Shown: in pieces, positions 26,407 to 35,869 of the stretch
How positions within the stretch are numbered: the stretch's first letter is position 1
Layout: the number at the start of each line of letters is the position of its first letter
Notes under the pieces: generated by a model
What the model was told of the DNA's origin: nothing
Database searches by the model: none
What the model saw: the letters and a program-made list of their open reading frames with translations, nothing else
Translations under genes and position numbers: made by a program
From: Brevibacterium sp. CBA3109
Lineage (GTDB): Bacteria > Actinomycetota > Actinomycetes > Actinomycetales > Brevibacteriaceae
Direction: 5' to 3'
Assembly: GCF_040256645.1 (NCBI RefSeq)
Contig: NZ_CP158281.1
Span: 434,001-498,000, forward strand
DNA length: 64,000 nt

Positions 26407-26778
26407 GGAGACCGATCAGTCGGCGTCTCGCAGACGAGGCCTCGGTGCTCCTGTTCAGGGACCGAGCGATCTCGCGTCCGCGTCGCACGTGCCACACAGC
26501 GAGGACGACATCTCTCCGGCACGGTGAATGCGGCCGCAGTCGCTACGCCGGCACCACCGTTGGAGCCGCAGCTGGCGCCGGTGACGACCACCGTACGACC
26601 CTCCAGGGAGGGCATATCATCTGCGGTCCACCGATACTTCACCATCACCCGAGACTACTCGCCCTCCTCGGCGGTTGAGGGTTCAGAGCTGCGAGTACAG
26701 GACTTCTCCCATTGCTGCTCCGGCAGCAGTCCCTACCGTCGAACACCCGGGGCTTCCGGTGAGGCATAGGCTGGGGCC
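26407..26778. other. Intergenic stretch holding an SDR scrap
   Basis: 372 bases between the CoA-transferase and the broken reductase. Apart from the short SDR remnant listed separately I see no gene. GC content and codon texture look like eroded coding DNA. Confidence 0.4.
26560..26648 (-). pseudogene. N-terminal scrap of a short-chain dehydrogenase
   Basis: The minus strand from ATG 26648 reads VKYRWTADDMPSLEGRTVVV followed by TGA as residues, the usual N-terminus and first strand of an SDR (W....MP.L.GRTVVVTGA). After the TGA residues the NAD-binding loop should be GIG but reads SCGSNGG and the protein dissolves into junk. About 30 codons of a once longer gene remain. Confidence 0.5.
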
Positions 26779-27786
26779 ATGGACGCATACTAAGTACAGC
26801 TGGCCAGCTACCCTGACGGCGCTATCGAGGCGAAGAACTTCAGGATCGAACCTGTGGCCGTTCCGGAGCTGCGTGACGGTCAAGTGAAGGTGCGGCTGCG
26901 CAGGCTGGGACTCAACGCCGGGCTCGCCAACCGGATCGGTGGCCCGGACACCACCTACGGGCCGGGCATCAACCCTGGAGACGTGCCAGGCAGCGACGGC
27001 GTGATGGAGATCCTCGAATCCCGCAGCCAGTCATTCGAACCAGGCGACCTCGCCGTTGGGAAGACGCTGTGGCGCAGCATCGACGTCGCCGATGCGAAGG
27101 AGCTGCGCCGCATCCCCGCATCCGAGGCCGATGTTCCCCTGGAGACGCACCTGACGGTGCTCGGACATGTCGGCTTCACCGCATACACAGGTTTGAGACG
27201 TTTCGGTGATCTGCGAGCCGAAGACATCGTCTACGTGTCCGGAGCTGCGGGAGGAGTGGGCAGCTGCGCCGTCCAGTTCGCCAAGGCCGTCGGAGCCACA
27301 GTCATCGGCAGTGCCGGCACAGCCGAAAAGGTCAGACTTCTGCGTGAGTTGGGAGTCGATGCGGCCATCAACCACCATGATGGGCCGGCACTGGATCTGC
27401 TTCGGCAGGCCGCACCGGATGGAATCGATCTGTTCTATGACAATGTAGGCGGAGAACAGCTGGAAGCCGCACTTGAGACCCTGCGCTTCCGCGGACGCAT
27501 CGTGATCTGCGGGGCCGCCTCACAGTACGGGAAAGGCAGTGACCGCCAAGGACTGGCGAACTACCAGCGAATGATCTTCGGGCAGCTGACCATGCGCGGC
27601 TTCGACGTGAGTTCGAACGAAGACCTGCGCAAGGACTACGAGGCGGCCGTAGCCAGTTGGCTGCATGAGGGTAAGGTCCGCAGCCTGCACACACTCAACA
27701 CGGGCTTCAGCCAGACACCCGAGGCCTTCGCCTCACTGCTTTCCGGCGGCAATCTGGGCCGCATGATCGTCGACTGCGACAGCTGA
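26779..27786 (+). pseudogene. NADP-dependent 2-alkenal/15-oxoprostaglandin-type reductase with early stop
   Basis: From ATG 26779 the frame reads MDAY, then TAA (26791-26793), then continues without interruption as VQLASYPDGAIEAKNFRIEP to the end. The body carries the GroES-like domain and the NADPH motif VSGAAGGVGSCAVQFAKAVG, with DLFYDNVGGE, typical of leukotriene B4 12-hydroxydehydrogenase/curcumin reductase proteins. The stop sits at codon 5, so synthesis needs either readthrough or internal initiation (GTG 26854 would remove ~25 residues). The rest shows no damage, so this is a recent mutation or a sequencing error. Confidence 0.65.
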
Positions 27787-27870
27787 CGGCTGACGCTTCT
27801 GCCTTCCGGGGACGAAGCAGTCGGTCTACCTTAAACACGTTGTCGCTCGGGTTCTCGGACGCGAACGCGT

Positions 27871-29184
27871 TCAGGAACCGGACACGTCGTTGAGGGCGGC
27901 GCGGCCGGCGAGCATGCCGCCGACAGCGGTGATCAGCATGCTCAGTGCCAGCAGAACAGCGGTGACCCAGATCGTCCCACTGAATATTGCCACCGAGGCC
28001 AACGCAATCGAAGGGGCGAAGCCGCCGATGGCGCCGGCGACATTGTAGGAGACGGCGACGGCCGTGTACCGAGAATTGCCGGGGAACATGTTCGTCATCA
28101 TGGAACCCAGCGCACCATAGGGTAGGCCGAGAAGTCCGATGCCGATGCCGATGCCGAGAATCACCAGTGGTGGTGAAGCCGTACCGACCATTGCCATCAG
28201 GGGGAAGGCGAGGACCACGGAGATCAGGGCTGTGCCGGCGACGGCCTTCCAGGGGGTGAACCGGTCGCCGAGCTGACCTCCGAAGAAGATGGCGATGCCC
28301 TCGAGCACCGCCCCGAGCATTGTTCCTGTCAGGAGGATGCCGGCTGCCAGCTGCAGCGTCTCGGTGCCGAAGTTGACGATGAATGTCGTCAGCAGATAGA
28401 ACGGTGCGCTGCCGACGAGGCTGGCACATACGCCGATGAGCACGCGGCGCCAATTGGTTCGAAGCACATGAACCAAAGGGATCTTGACAGTGCGATCTTG
28501 CTTGACGATTTTTTTGAATTCCGGGGATTCGTCGACCCGGAGGCGAATGTAGATCGCAATGCCCATGAGGACGAATGACATCAGGAACGGAATTCGCCAT
28601 CCCCACGCGACGAACTGTTCGTGCGGCAGCAGTGTCACCAACGCGACGACTCCACTCGATCCCAAGTTGCCGATCGGGGAACCGTATTGAGGCATGGCGC
28701 CGTACAATGCGCGCTTCTCTGGTGGGGCGTGTTCGACGACCATCAGCACAGCACCGCCCCACTCACCGCCCACGGACAGACCCTCGATGATGCGCAGCAC
28801 GACGAGAAGAATGGGTGCCCACACCCCGATCGTGTTGTAGGTGGGCAGCAGGCCGATACAGCCCGAGCTGACGCCCATGATGAGCACGGTGGCGATGAGG
28901 GTGTTTCTGCGACCGATCTTGTCCCCGAGGTGGCCGAAGACGATGGAGCCCAGGGGCCGTACGACGAAGCCGATGGCAAACGTCAGAAACGCCACAATGG
29001 TGCCGACCTTGGGGTCGAAGGCGGGGAAGAAGAGTTCGTTGAAGATCAGTGCCGCGATGAGACCGTAGACGAAGTAGTCGTACCACTCGATGGCGGTGCC
29101 GATGAGCGACCCCGCCGAGACACGGCGCAATTGGGCTGTGTCGACAGACGGCGATTGAGAGTTGTCGGCGCTATCTGCAGTCAT
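27871..29184 (-). CDS. MFS transporter, metabolite:H+ symporter (MHS) family
   Basis: A 437-residue 12-helix permease. IGTAIEWYDYFVYG (~27-40), the loop GHLGDKIGRRNTL (~80-92) and EGLSVGGEWGGAVLMVVEHA are MHS signatures (ShiA/KgtP/PcaT type), symporters of organic acids with protons. Gene order near the CoA-transferase suggests uptake of the acid handled there, but it is transcribed in the opposite direction. Substrate unknown. Confidence 0.9.
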   Translation of the reverse strand: MTADSADNSQSPSVDTAQLRRVSAGSLIGTAIEWYDYFVYGLIAALIFNELFFPAFDPKVGTIVAFLTFAIGFVVRPLGSIVFGHLGDKIGRRNTLIATVLIMGVSSGCIGLLPTYNTIGVWAPILLVVLRIIEGLSVGGEWGGAVLMVVEHAPPEKRALYGAMPQYGSPIGNLGSSGVVALVTLLPHEQFVAWGWRIPFLMSFVLMGIAIYIRLRVDESPEFKKIVKQDRTVKIPLVHVLRTNWRRVLIGVCASLVGSAPFYLLTTFIVNFGTETLQLAAGILLTGTMLGAVLEGIAIFFGGQLGDRFTPWKAVAGTALISVVLAFPLMAMVGTASPPLVILGIGIGIGLLGLPYGALGSMMTNMFPGNSRYTAVAVSYNVAGAIGGFAPSIALASVAIFSGTIWVTAVLLALSMLITAVGGMLAGRAALNDVSGS

Positions 29185-29446
29185 TCGACCTCATCCTCCA
29201 TTGCACTGAGTCGATCATCAGGGCGAACGTGACGGGATCGATGTGCATCCGCGAATACCGCAGGGCTCGCGCCTGAGACAGGCAGGTTGTCATTGCATGC
29301 CTGCCATCACGGATGTGACCAGAGCACTGTGGGCTTCGAAATGGTGCACCGGCCTCGCCGATACCCCCGCCGCGACAGTATGCGATGTGTCAATGATCGC
29401 ACCGTGGACGCGATTGTGCCGATCGGTTGGGCCGAGTAGAACTGAG

Positions 29447-30922
29447 ATGATGACGAGAACTTCTGAGACAACGGCCATGTCGGCGGGGCAGCGCCGCATC
29501 CTCGCAGTGATGCTCGTGCCGATGTTCATGTCGTTGCTGAGCGTGTCCATCGTCAACGTCATCCTGCCCGATATGCAGAGATCGATCGGGGCATCGAACT
29601 CCGCGATTCAGTGGGTGCTGTCGGGCTACACTCTGGCCTTCGGGGTGTTCCTCGTCGCCGCTGGTCGTGCCGGTGATCTCTTCGGCCGGGGCAAACTCTT
29701 CGTCACCGGTGTCAGCGTCTTCGCCCTGGGATCGCTCATCGCCGGGTTCGCACCCGATCCGGTGGTGCTCAACATTGCACGCATCGTCATGGGTATCGGT
29801 TCGGGCCTCCTCAGCCCTCAGGGTGTGGGAATGCTGCAACAGTACTTCCACGGCAAACTGCGGGGCCGTGCCTTCGGCATGTTCGGCACGATCGTCGGCG
29901 TCTCCGTCGGCATCGGGCCGGTCCTCGGCGGTGGTCTCATCGCGGTGCTCGGACAGGAGTGGGGATGGCGTTCGGCCTTCCTCATCAACGTCCCCATCGC
30001 GCTGGCCGCTATCATCCTGGGGTGGTTCTGGCTGCCGAAGAGCGCATGGACCGGCAGCGACGCCGAGAACAAAAAATCCGGTGGCAGTCGCGCCGACTTC
30101 GATCCGGTCGGCCTGGTGCTGCTTGCGCTGGGAACCCTGCTCGTCATGCTTCCGTTCCTCGAACGCGCTGCTGGTGCCTGGATCTACGCCCTGGTGCCTT
30201 TGGGCGCCATCGTCATCTGGCTATGGGTGCGCTGGGAGAACCGATACGCTCGCCGAGGTGGTTCGCCGATGGTCGACATGGCACTGTTCCGGACCCGAAC
30301 CTTCGCCTACGGTGCCTCGCTGACGTCGATGTACTTCGTCGGTATGCCCGGCGTCTGGGTCATCGTTGCGCTCTACCTCCAGAACGGTCTCGGCTTCCCC
30401 GCCCTCGAGGCAGGGCTCATGGGCCTGCCCTCGGCGCTCTTCGCAGCGGTGAGTGCCCAAGTCGCCGGCCGGGTGGTCCTCACCTTCGGCCGCAAGATGG
30501 TCGTGCTCGGGGTCGGCATCGCTCTCGTCGGCGTCGTGTGCTCAGCTCTGCTCGTACTCGCTCATGAAGGGTTGGGCATCAGCATCTGGTGGATGCTGGC
30601 GACTCTTGCTCTGACCGGGATGGGACAGGGTATGGCGATCAGCCCCAATCAGACACTGACCCTGGCCGATGTGCCGGTCGAATACGCGGGCAGCTCCGGT
30701 GGGGTCATGCAGACGGGCCAGCGTGTGGGCACAGCGATCGGCATCGCGATCGTCACGGCTGTATTCTTCGTCGTCCAGGATTTGGCCGGGTATGGTGGCG
30801 CGATCGTCGCCGGATTCGGTTTCATCGCCCTGGCTATGGTCATCGCCGGTGTCATCGGAATCGTGGACCTGGCTCGCGGGCGCTCAAAGGAAGGGCAGGT
30901 CGCGGCCGTGGCCGGAAGCTGA
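29447..30922 (+). CDS. MFS drug transporter, DHA2 (EmrB/QacA) family
   Basis: A 491-residue 14-helix efflux protein. The motif LSGYTLAFGVFLVAAGRAGD with LFGRGKLFVTG (motif A) and the later GIGSGLLSPQG region fit the DHA2 drug:H+ antiporters. The frame stays open 68 codons upstream, but those residues are not membrane-like; ATG 29447 is the best start, though its ribosome site is weak. It is divergent from the MHS permease. Confidence 0.88.
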   Translation: MMTRTSETTAMSAGQRRILAVMLVPMFMSLLSVSIVNVILPDMQRSIGASNSAIQWVLSGYTLAFGVFLVAAGRAGDLFGRGKLFVTGVSVFALGSLIAGFAPDPVVLNIARIVMGIGSGLLSPQGVGMLQQYFHGKLRGRAFGMFGTIVGVSVGIGPVLGGGLIAVLGQEWGWRSAFLINVPIALAAIILGWFWLPKSAWTGSDAENKKSGGSRADFDPVGLVLLALGTLLVMLPFLERAAGAWIYALVPLGAIVIWLWVRWENRYARRGGSPMVDMALFRTRTFAYGASLTSMYFVGMPGVWVIVALYLQNGLGFPALEAGLMGLPSALFAAVSAQVAGRVVLTFGRKMVVLGVGIALVGVVCSALLVLAHEGLGISIWWMLATLALTGMGQGMAISPNQTLTLADVPVEYAGSSGGVMQTGQRVGTAIGIAIVTAVFFVVQDLAGYGGAIVAGFGFIALAMVIAGVIGIVDLARGRSKEGQVAAVAGS

Positions 30923-30942
30923 GGACTCGGCCGATCGCGGTC

Positions 30943-31833
30943 TCACCGGGCCGCGATCTCGACGAGCTCGGCGAGCGCTCCCACGGGGATTCTGGCTCCG
31001 GACCACACCGCGGTCAGCGGGCGTCGGGGTACGGTGATGTCGAGAGGCACCTGCAGCACCTCGCCTGTGGCCAGTTGGCTGGCCACGGCAAGCTGACTGA
31101 GTACCGCGGGACCCGCTCCGGAGGCCACGCCTGTGCGCACCGCAGTGTTGCTGTGCAGCACCTGGGCAGGCGGAACGGGATCGCAGCCGACGAGCATCTG
31201 CTCGAGAGCCTCCCGGGTTCCTGAACCGCGTTCACGCACGATGAGTGGTGTGCGTGCCAATTCTTCGAGGCTGAGTCTGCCGCTGAGCTCGGCCCACGGG
31301 TGGTCAGAGGAGACGATGACGACGAGTTCGTCCTCGGCGACGACGCTGGCATTGATGCCGACCGGCAGTTGGGGGGTCTCGACGAACCCTAGGTCGATCT
31401 CTGAAAGTTTGATCTTCGCGATGACTTCACTCGAATTGAGCACCTCGAGCGTGGTTCGGGCCTGGGGGACCTCGCGTCGCCACTGCGCCATCCAGCGAGG
31501 CAGGAGGCTTTCGGCCACGGTCATGCTCGCGGCCACTCGGATGTCTTCGACGCGGCGGTCGTCGTCGGCCCGGAGAGTCGAATCGAAGGCATGAGCCTGA
31601 GTGAGCAGCGCCTGCGCCGCGGTCAGGACGGTCGCACCGCGGGCCGTGAGCTGTGATCCCCGAGGTCCGCGCTGGAGCAGCGTGGTTCCCGCCGCCGCTT
31701 CGAGCTGCCGCATCAGCTTGCTGGCATTCGGCTGAGCCATACCGACTCGCCTGGCACCGCTGCCGATGCTGCCCGCCTCGGCGATGGCTACGAAGAGCTC
31801 GAGCGTCGGCAGATCGGGAAACGATAAGGGCAT
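30943..31833 (-). CDS. LysR family regulator, YeiE-like
   Basis: A 296-residue LysR protein (HTH at ~8-52: LELFVAIAEAGSIGSGARRV, PNASKLMRQLEAAAG). It is divergent from a YeiH family permease, the same pairing seen for YeiE/YeiH in enterobacteria, so it probably controls it in response to sulfite or a related ligand. The 9-base inverted repeat at 31828-31850 spans its own start codon. Confidence 0.85.
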   Translation of the reverse strand: MPLSFPDLPTLELFVAIAEAGSIGSGARRVGMAQPNASKLMRQLEAAAGTTLLQRGPRGSQLTARGATVLTAAQALLTQAHAFDSTLRADDDRRVEDIRVAASMTVAESLLPRWMAQWRREVPQARTTLEVLNSSEVIAKIKLSEIDLGFVETPQLPVGINASVVAEDELVVIVSSDHPWAELSGRLSLEELARTPLIVRERGSGTREALEQMLVGCDPVPPAQVLHSNTAVRTGVASGAGPAVLSQLAVASQLATGEVLQVPLDITVPRRPLTAVWSGARIPVGALAELVEIAAR

Positions 31834-31850
31834 ATGTCAATCATATGCCC
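31828..31850. promoter_or_regulatory. Palindrome across the YeiE-like start codon
   Basis: GGGCATATG-tcaat-CATATGCCC, arms perfect over nine bases; the LysR ATG is inside the left arm. A natural autoregulation site for the LysR protein, or a hairpin in the mRNA leader. Confidence 0.5.
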
Positions 31851-31903
31851 CCATAGTCGAGCATCGTCTACTCAGACTGTGCGTCAGATGAGAATCTGTT
31901 GAT

Positions 31904-32947
31904 ATGAGCACACGCACCGATCATCCCAGCGCAGAGACCTCAGCGCCGCCGCACATTCTCCGCACCTATGCACCGGGCTTGGGGGTCTGCCTCGTTGCCG
32001 TCGCCATCGCGATGGGCGTCAACCACTTCTTCACCGGGCTCAGCCCACTCATCGTCGCGATCGTCCTCGGCATCCTCACGACCAACCTCGTGCGACTGCC
32101 CGAAGCCACTTCTCCCGGCATCACCTTCGCTTCGAAGAAGCTCCTGCGGGTGGGCATCGTGTTCCTCGGTCTCCAGCTCGTCCTCGGTGACATCGTGTCG
32201 CTGGGGGCCCCGATGCTCATCGTCATCATCTGCATCGTCGCGGGCGGGATATTCGGCACCGTGCTTCTCGGCAAGCTGCTGAAGATGCGACCGGGCCAGA
32301 CCATCCTCATCGCCTGCGGATTCTCCATCTGTGGTGCCGCCGCGGTGGCGGGTGTCGAAGGCGTCACCGATTCCGATGAAGAGGATGTCGTGACCGCAGT
32401 CGCTCTCGTCGTCATCTTCGGCACCCTGATGATCCCCCTCGTTCCGCTCGTCGGGGGAGCGCTCGGATTGAGCGCCGAGCTCAACGGACTGTGGGCCGGG
32501 GGATCGATCCATGAGATCGCTCAGGTCGTCGCGGCCGGCGGTGTCATCGGCGGCGGAGCGCTTGCGGTGGCCGTCATCGTCAAGCTCGCCCGAGTCCTCA
32601 TGCTCGCTCCTGTCGTCGCCGTTCTCAGCCTCATGCAGCGGCGCAAAACCAAGTCCGAGGGGACAAACGCCGGTGCGCGTCCGCCCATCGTGCCGCTGTT
32701 CATCATCGCCTTCCTCGCGCTGGTCATCCTACGCTCGAGTGTCGATCTGCCCGAGGTGGTGCTGTCGACGGGACACTTCATCCAGACCGCACTGCTGGCC
32801 GCTGCGATGTTCGGCCTCGGTTGCGGAGTCAAGATTCGCAATCTCATTCGGGTCGGACTCCGTCCCTTCGTCCTCGCCTCACTGTCGACCATCCTCGTCG
32901 CGGGCATCGCCCTGGCAGGCATCGTGCTCGTCCATCCAGCCGGCTGA
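31904..32947 (+). CDS. YeiH family membrane protein (putative sulfur-anion exporter)
   Basis: A 347-residue protein with about ten hydrophobic helices and the YeiH/Cons_hypoth698 features: TTNLVRLPEATSPGITFASK, LLRVGIVFLGLQL and HEIAQVVAAGGVIGGGALAVA. Family members are thought to export sulfite, sulfate or related anions. It is followed by a universal stress protein with a 13-base gap, so an operon is likely. Regulation by the divergent LysR is expected. Confidence 0.88.
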   Translation: MSTRTDHPSAETSAPPHILRTYAPGLGVCLVAVAIAMGVNHFFTGLSPLIVAIVLGILTTNLVRLPEATSPGITFASKKLLRVGIVFLGLQLVLGDIVSLGAPMLIVIICIVAGGIFGTVLLGKLLKMRPGQTILIACGFSICGAAAVAGVEGVTDSDEEDVVTAVALVVIFGTLMIPLVPLVGGALGLSAELNGLWAGGSIHEIAQVVAAGGVIGGGALAVAVIVKLARVLMLAPVVAVLSLMQRRKTKSEGTNAGARPPIVPLFIIAFLALVILRSSVDLPEVVLSTGHFIQTALLAAAMFGLGCGVKIRNLIRVGLRPFVLASLSTILVAGIALAGIVLVHPAG

Positions 32948-32960
32948 AAGCAGGTCACTC

Positions 32961-33398
32961 ATGCACTCGAAGAACTCCTCACAGACCATCCTGGTCGGCG
33001 TCGACGGCTCTGCCTCTTCGATCGCGGCACTGCGCCACGCGGCAGACCTGGCCGGGGATCTCGACTGCAGCCTGGTGGCAGTGATGTGCTGGCAGAAGCC
33101 TCAGTTCTACATGGCCGACCTCGACCTCGAAGACGGGCCGTTCGCACGAGATGCCGAAGGTAAGCTCGAAGCCGCGGTGCTCACCGCCCTCGGTTCGCAG
33201 CCCGATGTCACCTGCCGCACGAGTGTGCGCAACGGACGCCCCGGTGAAGTGCTCGTCGACGAGTCAGCCTCGGCGCGACTGCTGGTGATGGGCACTCGTG
33301 GGCACAGCGAGTTCGTCTCAATGCTCCTGGGGTCCGTGTCCCTGGAGTGCATCGCCCACGCCCATGTGCCGGTGGTGACGGTCCGCGCCGACCTCTGA
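32961..33398 (+). CDS. Universal stress protein (UspA domain)
   Basis: A 145-residue single Usp domain. ILVGVDGSASSIAALRHA at the N-terminus and the nucleotide-binding GTRGHSEFVSMLLGSVS (G-2x-G-9x-G-S) near residue 115 are present, so ATP binding is expected. Start 32961 lies 13 bases after the YeiH stop. Usp proteins act in the cytoplasm during starvation and oxidative stress; the partner is unknown. Confidence 0.9.
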   Translation: MHSKNSSQTILVGVDGSASSIAALRHAADLAGDLDCSLVAVMCWQKPQFYMADLDLEDGPFARDAEGKLEAAVLTALGSQPDVTCRTSVRNGRPGEVLVDESASARLLVMGTRGHSEFVSMLLGSVSLECIAHAHVPVVTVRADL

Positions 33399-33610
33399 AC
33401 CTCGGTGCGGAGCAACCTCCGCCGGTGGTGGCGGGGCCCTCGGCCGATATCGGACAGAAGATTCTCTCTGATTGGACGCTCGGTCTCGGCTCGATACCGC
33501 CGGCCAGGCGTTTCTGTGTCACGATGGTCATCGACCAGCCGGCATTTCTCTCAGACAGACTGCGTCCTGGAGACGCCAGCTCCGAGCCATTCAGCAGAGG
33601 AGATACCTCA

Positions 33611-34720
33611 GTGACTCACAGCGTTTCCCACCGGATCGCGGACTTCCTCCGCAGACCCGAGATCATCACCGATCTGATCCAAGTCATCAAGAGCGTGCTC
33701 GCGGCCACCTTCGCCTGGTGGCTCTCCGGTGTCGTTCTGGACTCACAGATGGCATTCCTGGCGCCATGGACGGCGCTGCTGACCGTCCATGCCACTGTGT
33801 ACCGATCGCTGTCTCGCGGGGTCCAATCAACGGTGGCATCGACGATCGGGGTGGGGATCTCATTCCTCATCGGCAACTTCCTGGGGGTGAGTCTCTGGAC
33901 CTTCGCCCTGGCACTGCTCGTCGGCCTGGTCGGAGCCAGACTGTCGTGGATCCGCGATGAGGGAGTGGCCATCGCGACGACGGCTATCTTCGTCCTCGGC
34001 GCGGGCTTTGACTCCCAGCAGCCTCTGCTCACCGATCGCATCCTCGAGATCGCTCTGGGCGTGGCAGTCGGGCTCGTGGTCAACCTCATCGTCGTTCCCC
34101 CGGTGCGCGACCAACAGGCTGCGCGCTATGTCGACAGCATCAACCGCCAGATAGGCGACGTGCTCGTCGACATGTCGGACGAGTTCAGCCGGTCCTGGGA
34201 CACGGACCAGGCCGAGAACTGGTTCAGCGAGACCGAGGCGATGAGCCAGGAGCTCAACACCGCATGGCAGTCGGTGCGCTTCGCCCGCGAGAGCCGCCGG
34301 GTCAACCCGCGTGCCAGGCTTCTACAGCGGGGACACGAAGCGAACTCCAAGCCTGCACCGGCGGAGAATTACGAGAGCATTCTGCAAAGGGTCGATGAAG
34401 GGGTCTCTCACCTGCGGAACTTGGCGCGGACCCTGCGCGAGGCAACCTACGCCGAAGGCGAATGGGACACCCGCTTCCGCGAGCAGTGGACGGCGATCGT
34501 CGCCGACGCCGGACATTCCATCGCCGATCCCGACGCGGACGTCGAACCGGTCTTCGACCGCTTGGAGCAGCTGGCCATCGGCCTCTCCGACGACCAGCTG
34601 CTGCCGAAAGCCTCCTGGCCGCTCTACGGTGCACTCATCACCAGCCTGCGCCACATCGTCGTCATCGTCGATGATGTCGCCTCGGCGCGAGAAGCCAGGC
34701 AGACCGAGCGCCGGAAGTAG
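33611..34720 (+). CDS. FUSC family inner membrane protein
   Basis: A 369-residue protein with N-terminal membrane helices (SVLAATFAWWLSGVVL, MAFLAPWTALLTVHATVY, a pair near 90-130) and a soluble C-terminal helical half, as in the aromatic-acid exporter/FUSC family (AaeB, YccS). GTG 33611 is preceded by GAGGAG; the upstream open frame overlaps the Usp gene and is not supported. Function is probably efflux of small acids; substrate unknown. Confidence 0.8.
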   Translation: MTHSVSHRIADFLRRPEIITDLIQVIKSVLAATFAWWLSGVVLDSQMAFLAPWTALLTVHATVYRSLSRGVQSTVASTIGVGISFLIGNFLGVSLWTFALALLVGLVGARLSWIRDEGVAIATTAIFVLGAGFDSQQPLLTDRILEIALGVAVGLVVNLIVVPPVRDQQAARYVDSINRQIGDVLVDMSDEFSRSWDTDQAENWFSETEAMSQELNTAWQSVRFARESRRVNPRARLLQRGHEANSKPAPAENYESILQRVDEGVSHLRNLARTLREATYAEGEWDTRFREQWTAIVADAGHSIADPDADVEPVFDRLEQLAIGLSDDQLLPKASWPLYGALITSLRHIVVIVDDVASAREARQTERRK

Positions 34721-34739
34721 CAGCGAGTGCTTTTGGGGG

Positions 34740-34767
34740 TTGATAGTCCTGAGGCATCCGTTACGCT
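34740..34767 (+). promoter_or_regulatory. Candidate vegetative promoter of dps
   Basis: TTGATA (34740-34745), a 16-base spacer, and TACGCT (34762-34767) about 58 bases before the dps ATG. Plausible housekeeping -35/-10 pair, untested. Confidence 0.4.
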
Positions 34768-34824
34768 GAAGGAACAGGGAGTCATTGCTGGCTCCCTTCG
34801 TCGAAACTCTAGGAGGAACCAGTC

Positions 34825-35352
34825 ATGGTTGACACCGTAGGAGTCCCGCAGCCTGCAGGAACCAAGACCACGAAGACCGAGAATGCCGAGCACGGATTTG
34901 AGGCATCACCGTCGCTGGCCAAGAACCTCCAGACCGTGCTGGTCGATTTCATCGCCCTGCAGCTCGTCGGAAAACAAGCCCACTGGAACGTCGTGGGGCC
35001 CAACTTCCGGGACCTGCACCTCAACCTCGACGAGGTGGTGAGCATCGCCCGTGAAGGTGCCGACACGATCGCCGAGCGGATGCGCGCGCTCCATGCCACA
35101 GCAGACGGCCGCCCGGCAGTCGTTGCCGAACAGACCGCACTGCCGGAATTCCCCGCCGGGGAGGTGCACACCCACGACGCGATTGACCTCGCAGTGCGCG
35201 CCGTTGAAACGACCGTGGCCACGATGCGTGGAGTCCATGACGAGGTCGACGAAGCCGATCCGACGACTGCTGATATCTTCCACGATTTCATCGGACAGTT
35301 GGAACAGCAGGCGTGGTTCCTCAGCGCGGAGACCCGTCAACCGTCGAACTGA
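34825..35352 (+). CDS. dps: Dps family DNA-binding ferritin-like protein
   Basis: A 175-residue Dps. The ferroxidase ligands His/Asp/Glu lie in LVGKQAHWNVVGPNFRDLHL (~50-69) and NLDEVVSIAREGADTIAERM (~71-90). Chain ends with QQAWFLSAETRQPSN. GGAGGA lies upstream of ATG 34825. It protects DNA by iron oxidation and compaction. A near-identical paralogue enters the window at 1-242. A hairpin terminator follows. Confidence 0.95.
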   Translation: MVDTVGVPQPAGTKTTKTENAEHGFEASPSLAKNLQTVLVDFIALQLVGKQAHWNVVGPNFRDLHLNLDEVVSIAREGADTIAERMRALHATADGRPAVVAEQTALPEFPAGEVHTHDAIDLAVRAVETTVATMRGVHDEVDEADPTTADIFHDFIGQLEQQAWFLSAETRQPSN

Positions 35353-35369
35353 GTGCATCGGCTGAGTCT

Positions 35370-35405
35370 TCGCCGGCGACTGTCTTCACTGCGAGTCGCC
35401 GGCGA
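35370..35405 (+). terminator. Terminator after dps
   Basis: Twelve-base perfect arms (35370-35381 and 35394-35405) flank a 12-base loop, 17 bases after the stop. The other dps copy carries a comparable hairpin. Sequence from 35406 to 35599 shows nothing else. Confidence 0.8.
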
Positions 35406-35599
35406 TCCTCATTCATCACCGGCATCATTGGACTCTTCAGCCCTCGTGGTGGCCATAGGGGCAACGTATGAGAACTCCCGCCTCGCGTGCTTCGCGGCCC
35501 TTTGAGGTCAGGTTGAGTCGTCCTGTGGCAATCGCATCACAGGACTAGTGTTGAGCTTCACCGGGGGCAGAAGCCTTTCTGGGAGCGAAGGAGCTCATC

Positions 35600-35860
35600 A
35601 TGGACAGCAATACGCCGCGCGAAACACCTACGGACGAGGTGTCGGGCCCTGACCCTCTCTCAATCGGAGACTGGTCAGACCTCGGGCGTGAAATGTGATC
35701 GTACCTGACAGGTCGTCAAGCCACCGTCAGTTATGCCTTCGACGACATGGTCGTCGAAGTTCCGCGCGACATAGGACCCCATGCGCCCCGGGCCACATGG
35801 CGGATCAACGGAACCATTCGAGTCACGACAAGTGACAACTCCGTATCTGACATCTCTTAG
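35600..35860 (+). pseudogene. Small hypothetical protein with in-frame TGA
   Basis: ATG 35600 has GAAGGAG upstream. The frame reads DWSDLGREM, TGA at 35696-35698, then SYLTGRQATVSYAFDDMVVE and VPRDIGPHAPRATWRINGTI to TAG 35858. From memory, related actinobacterial proteins of ~85 residues read LGREIWSYLTG here, so a TGG to TGA change is likely. Nine bases separate it from the FHA gene, its usual neighbour as I recall. The function is unknown. It could be read as a recent pseudogene or a site of readthrough. Confidence 0.6.
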
Positions 35861-35869
35861 GATGCTGCG

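Noticed and set aside
35696..35698. Possible selenocysteine or readthrough TGA
   Set aside because: No SECIS-like hairpin and no Sec machinery seen; a TGG to TGA mutation is simpler.
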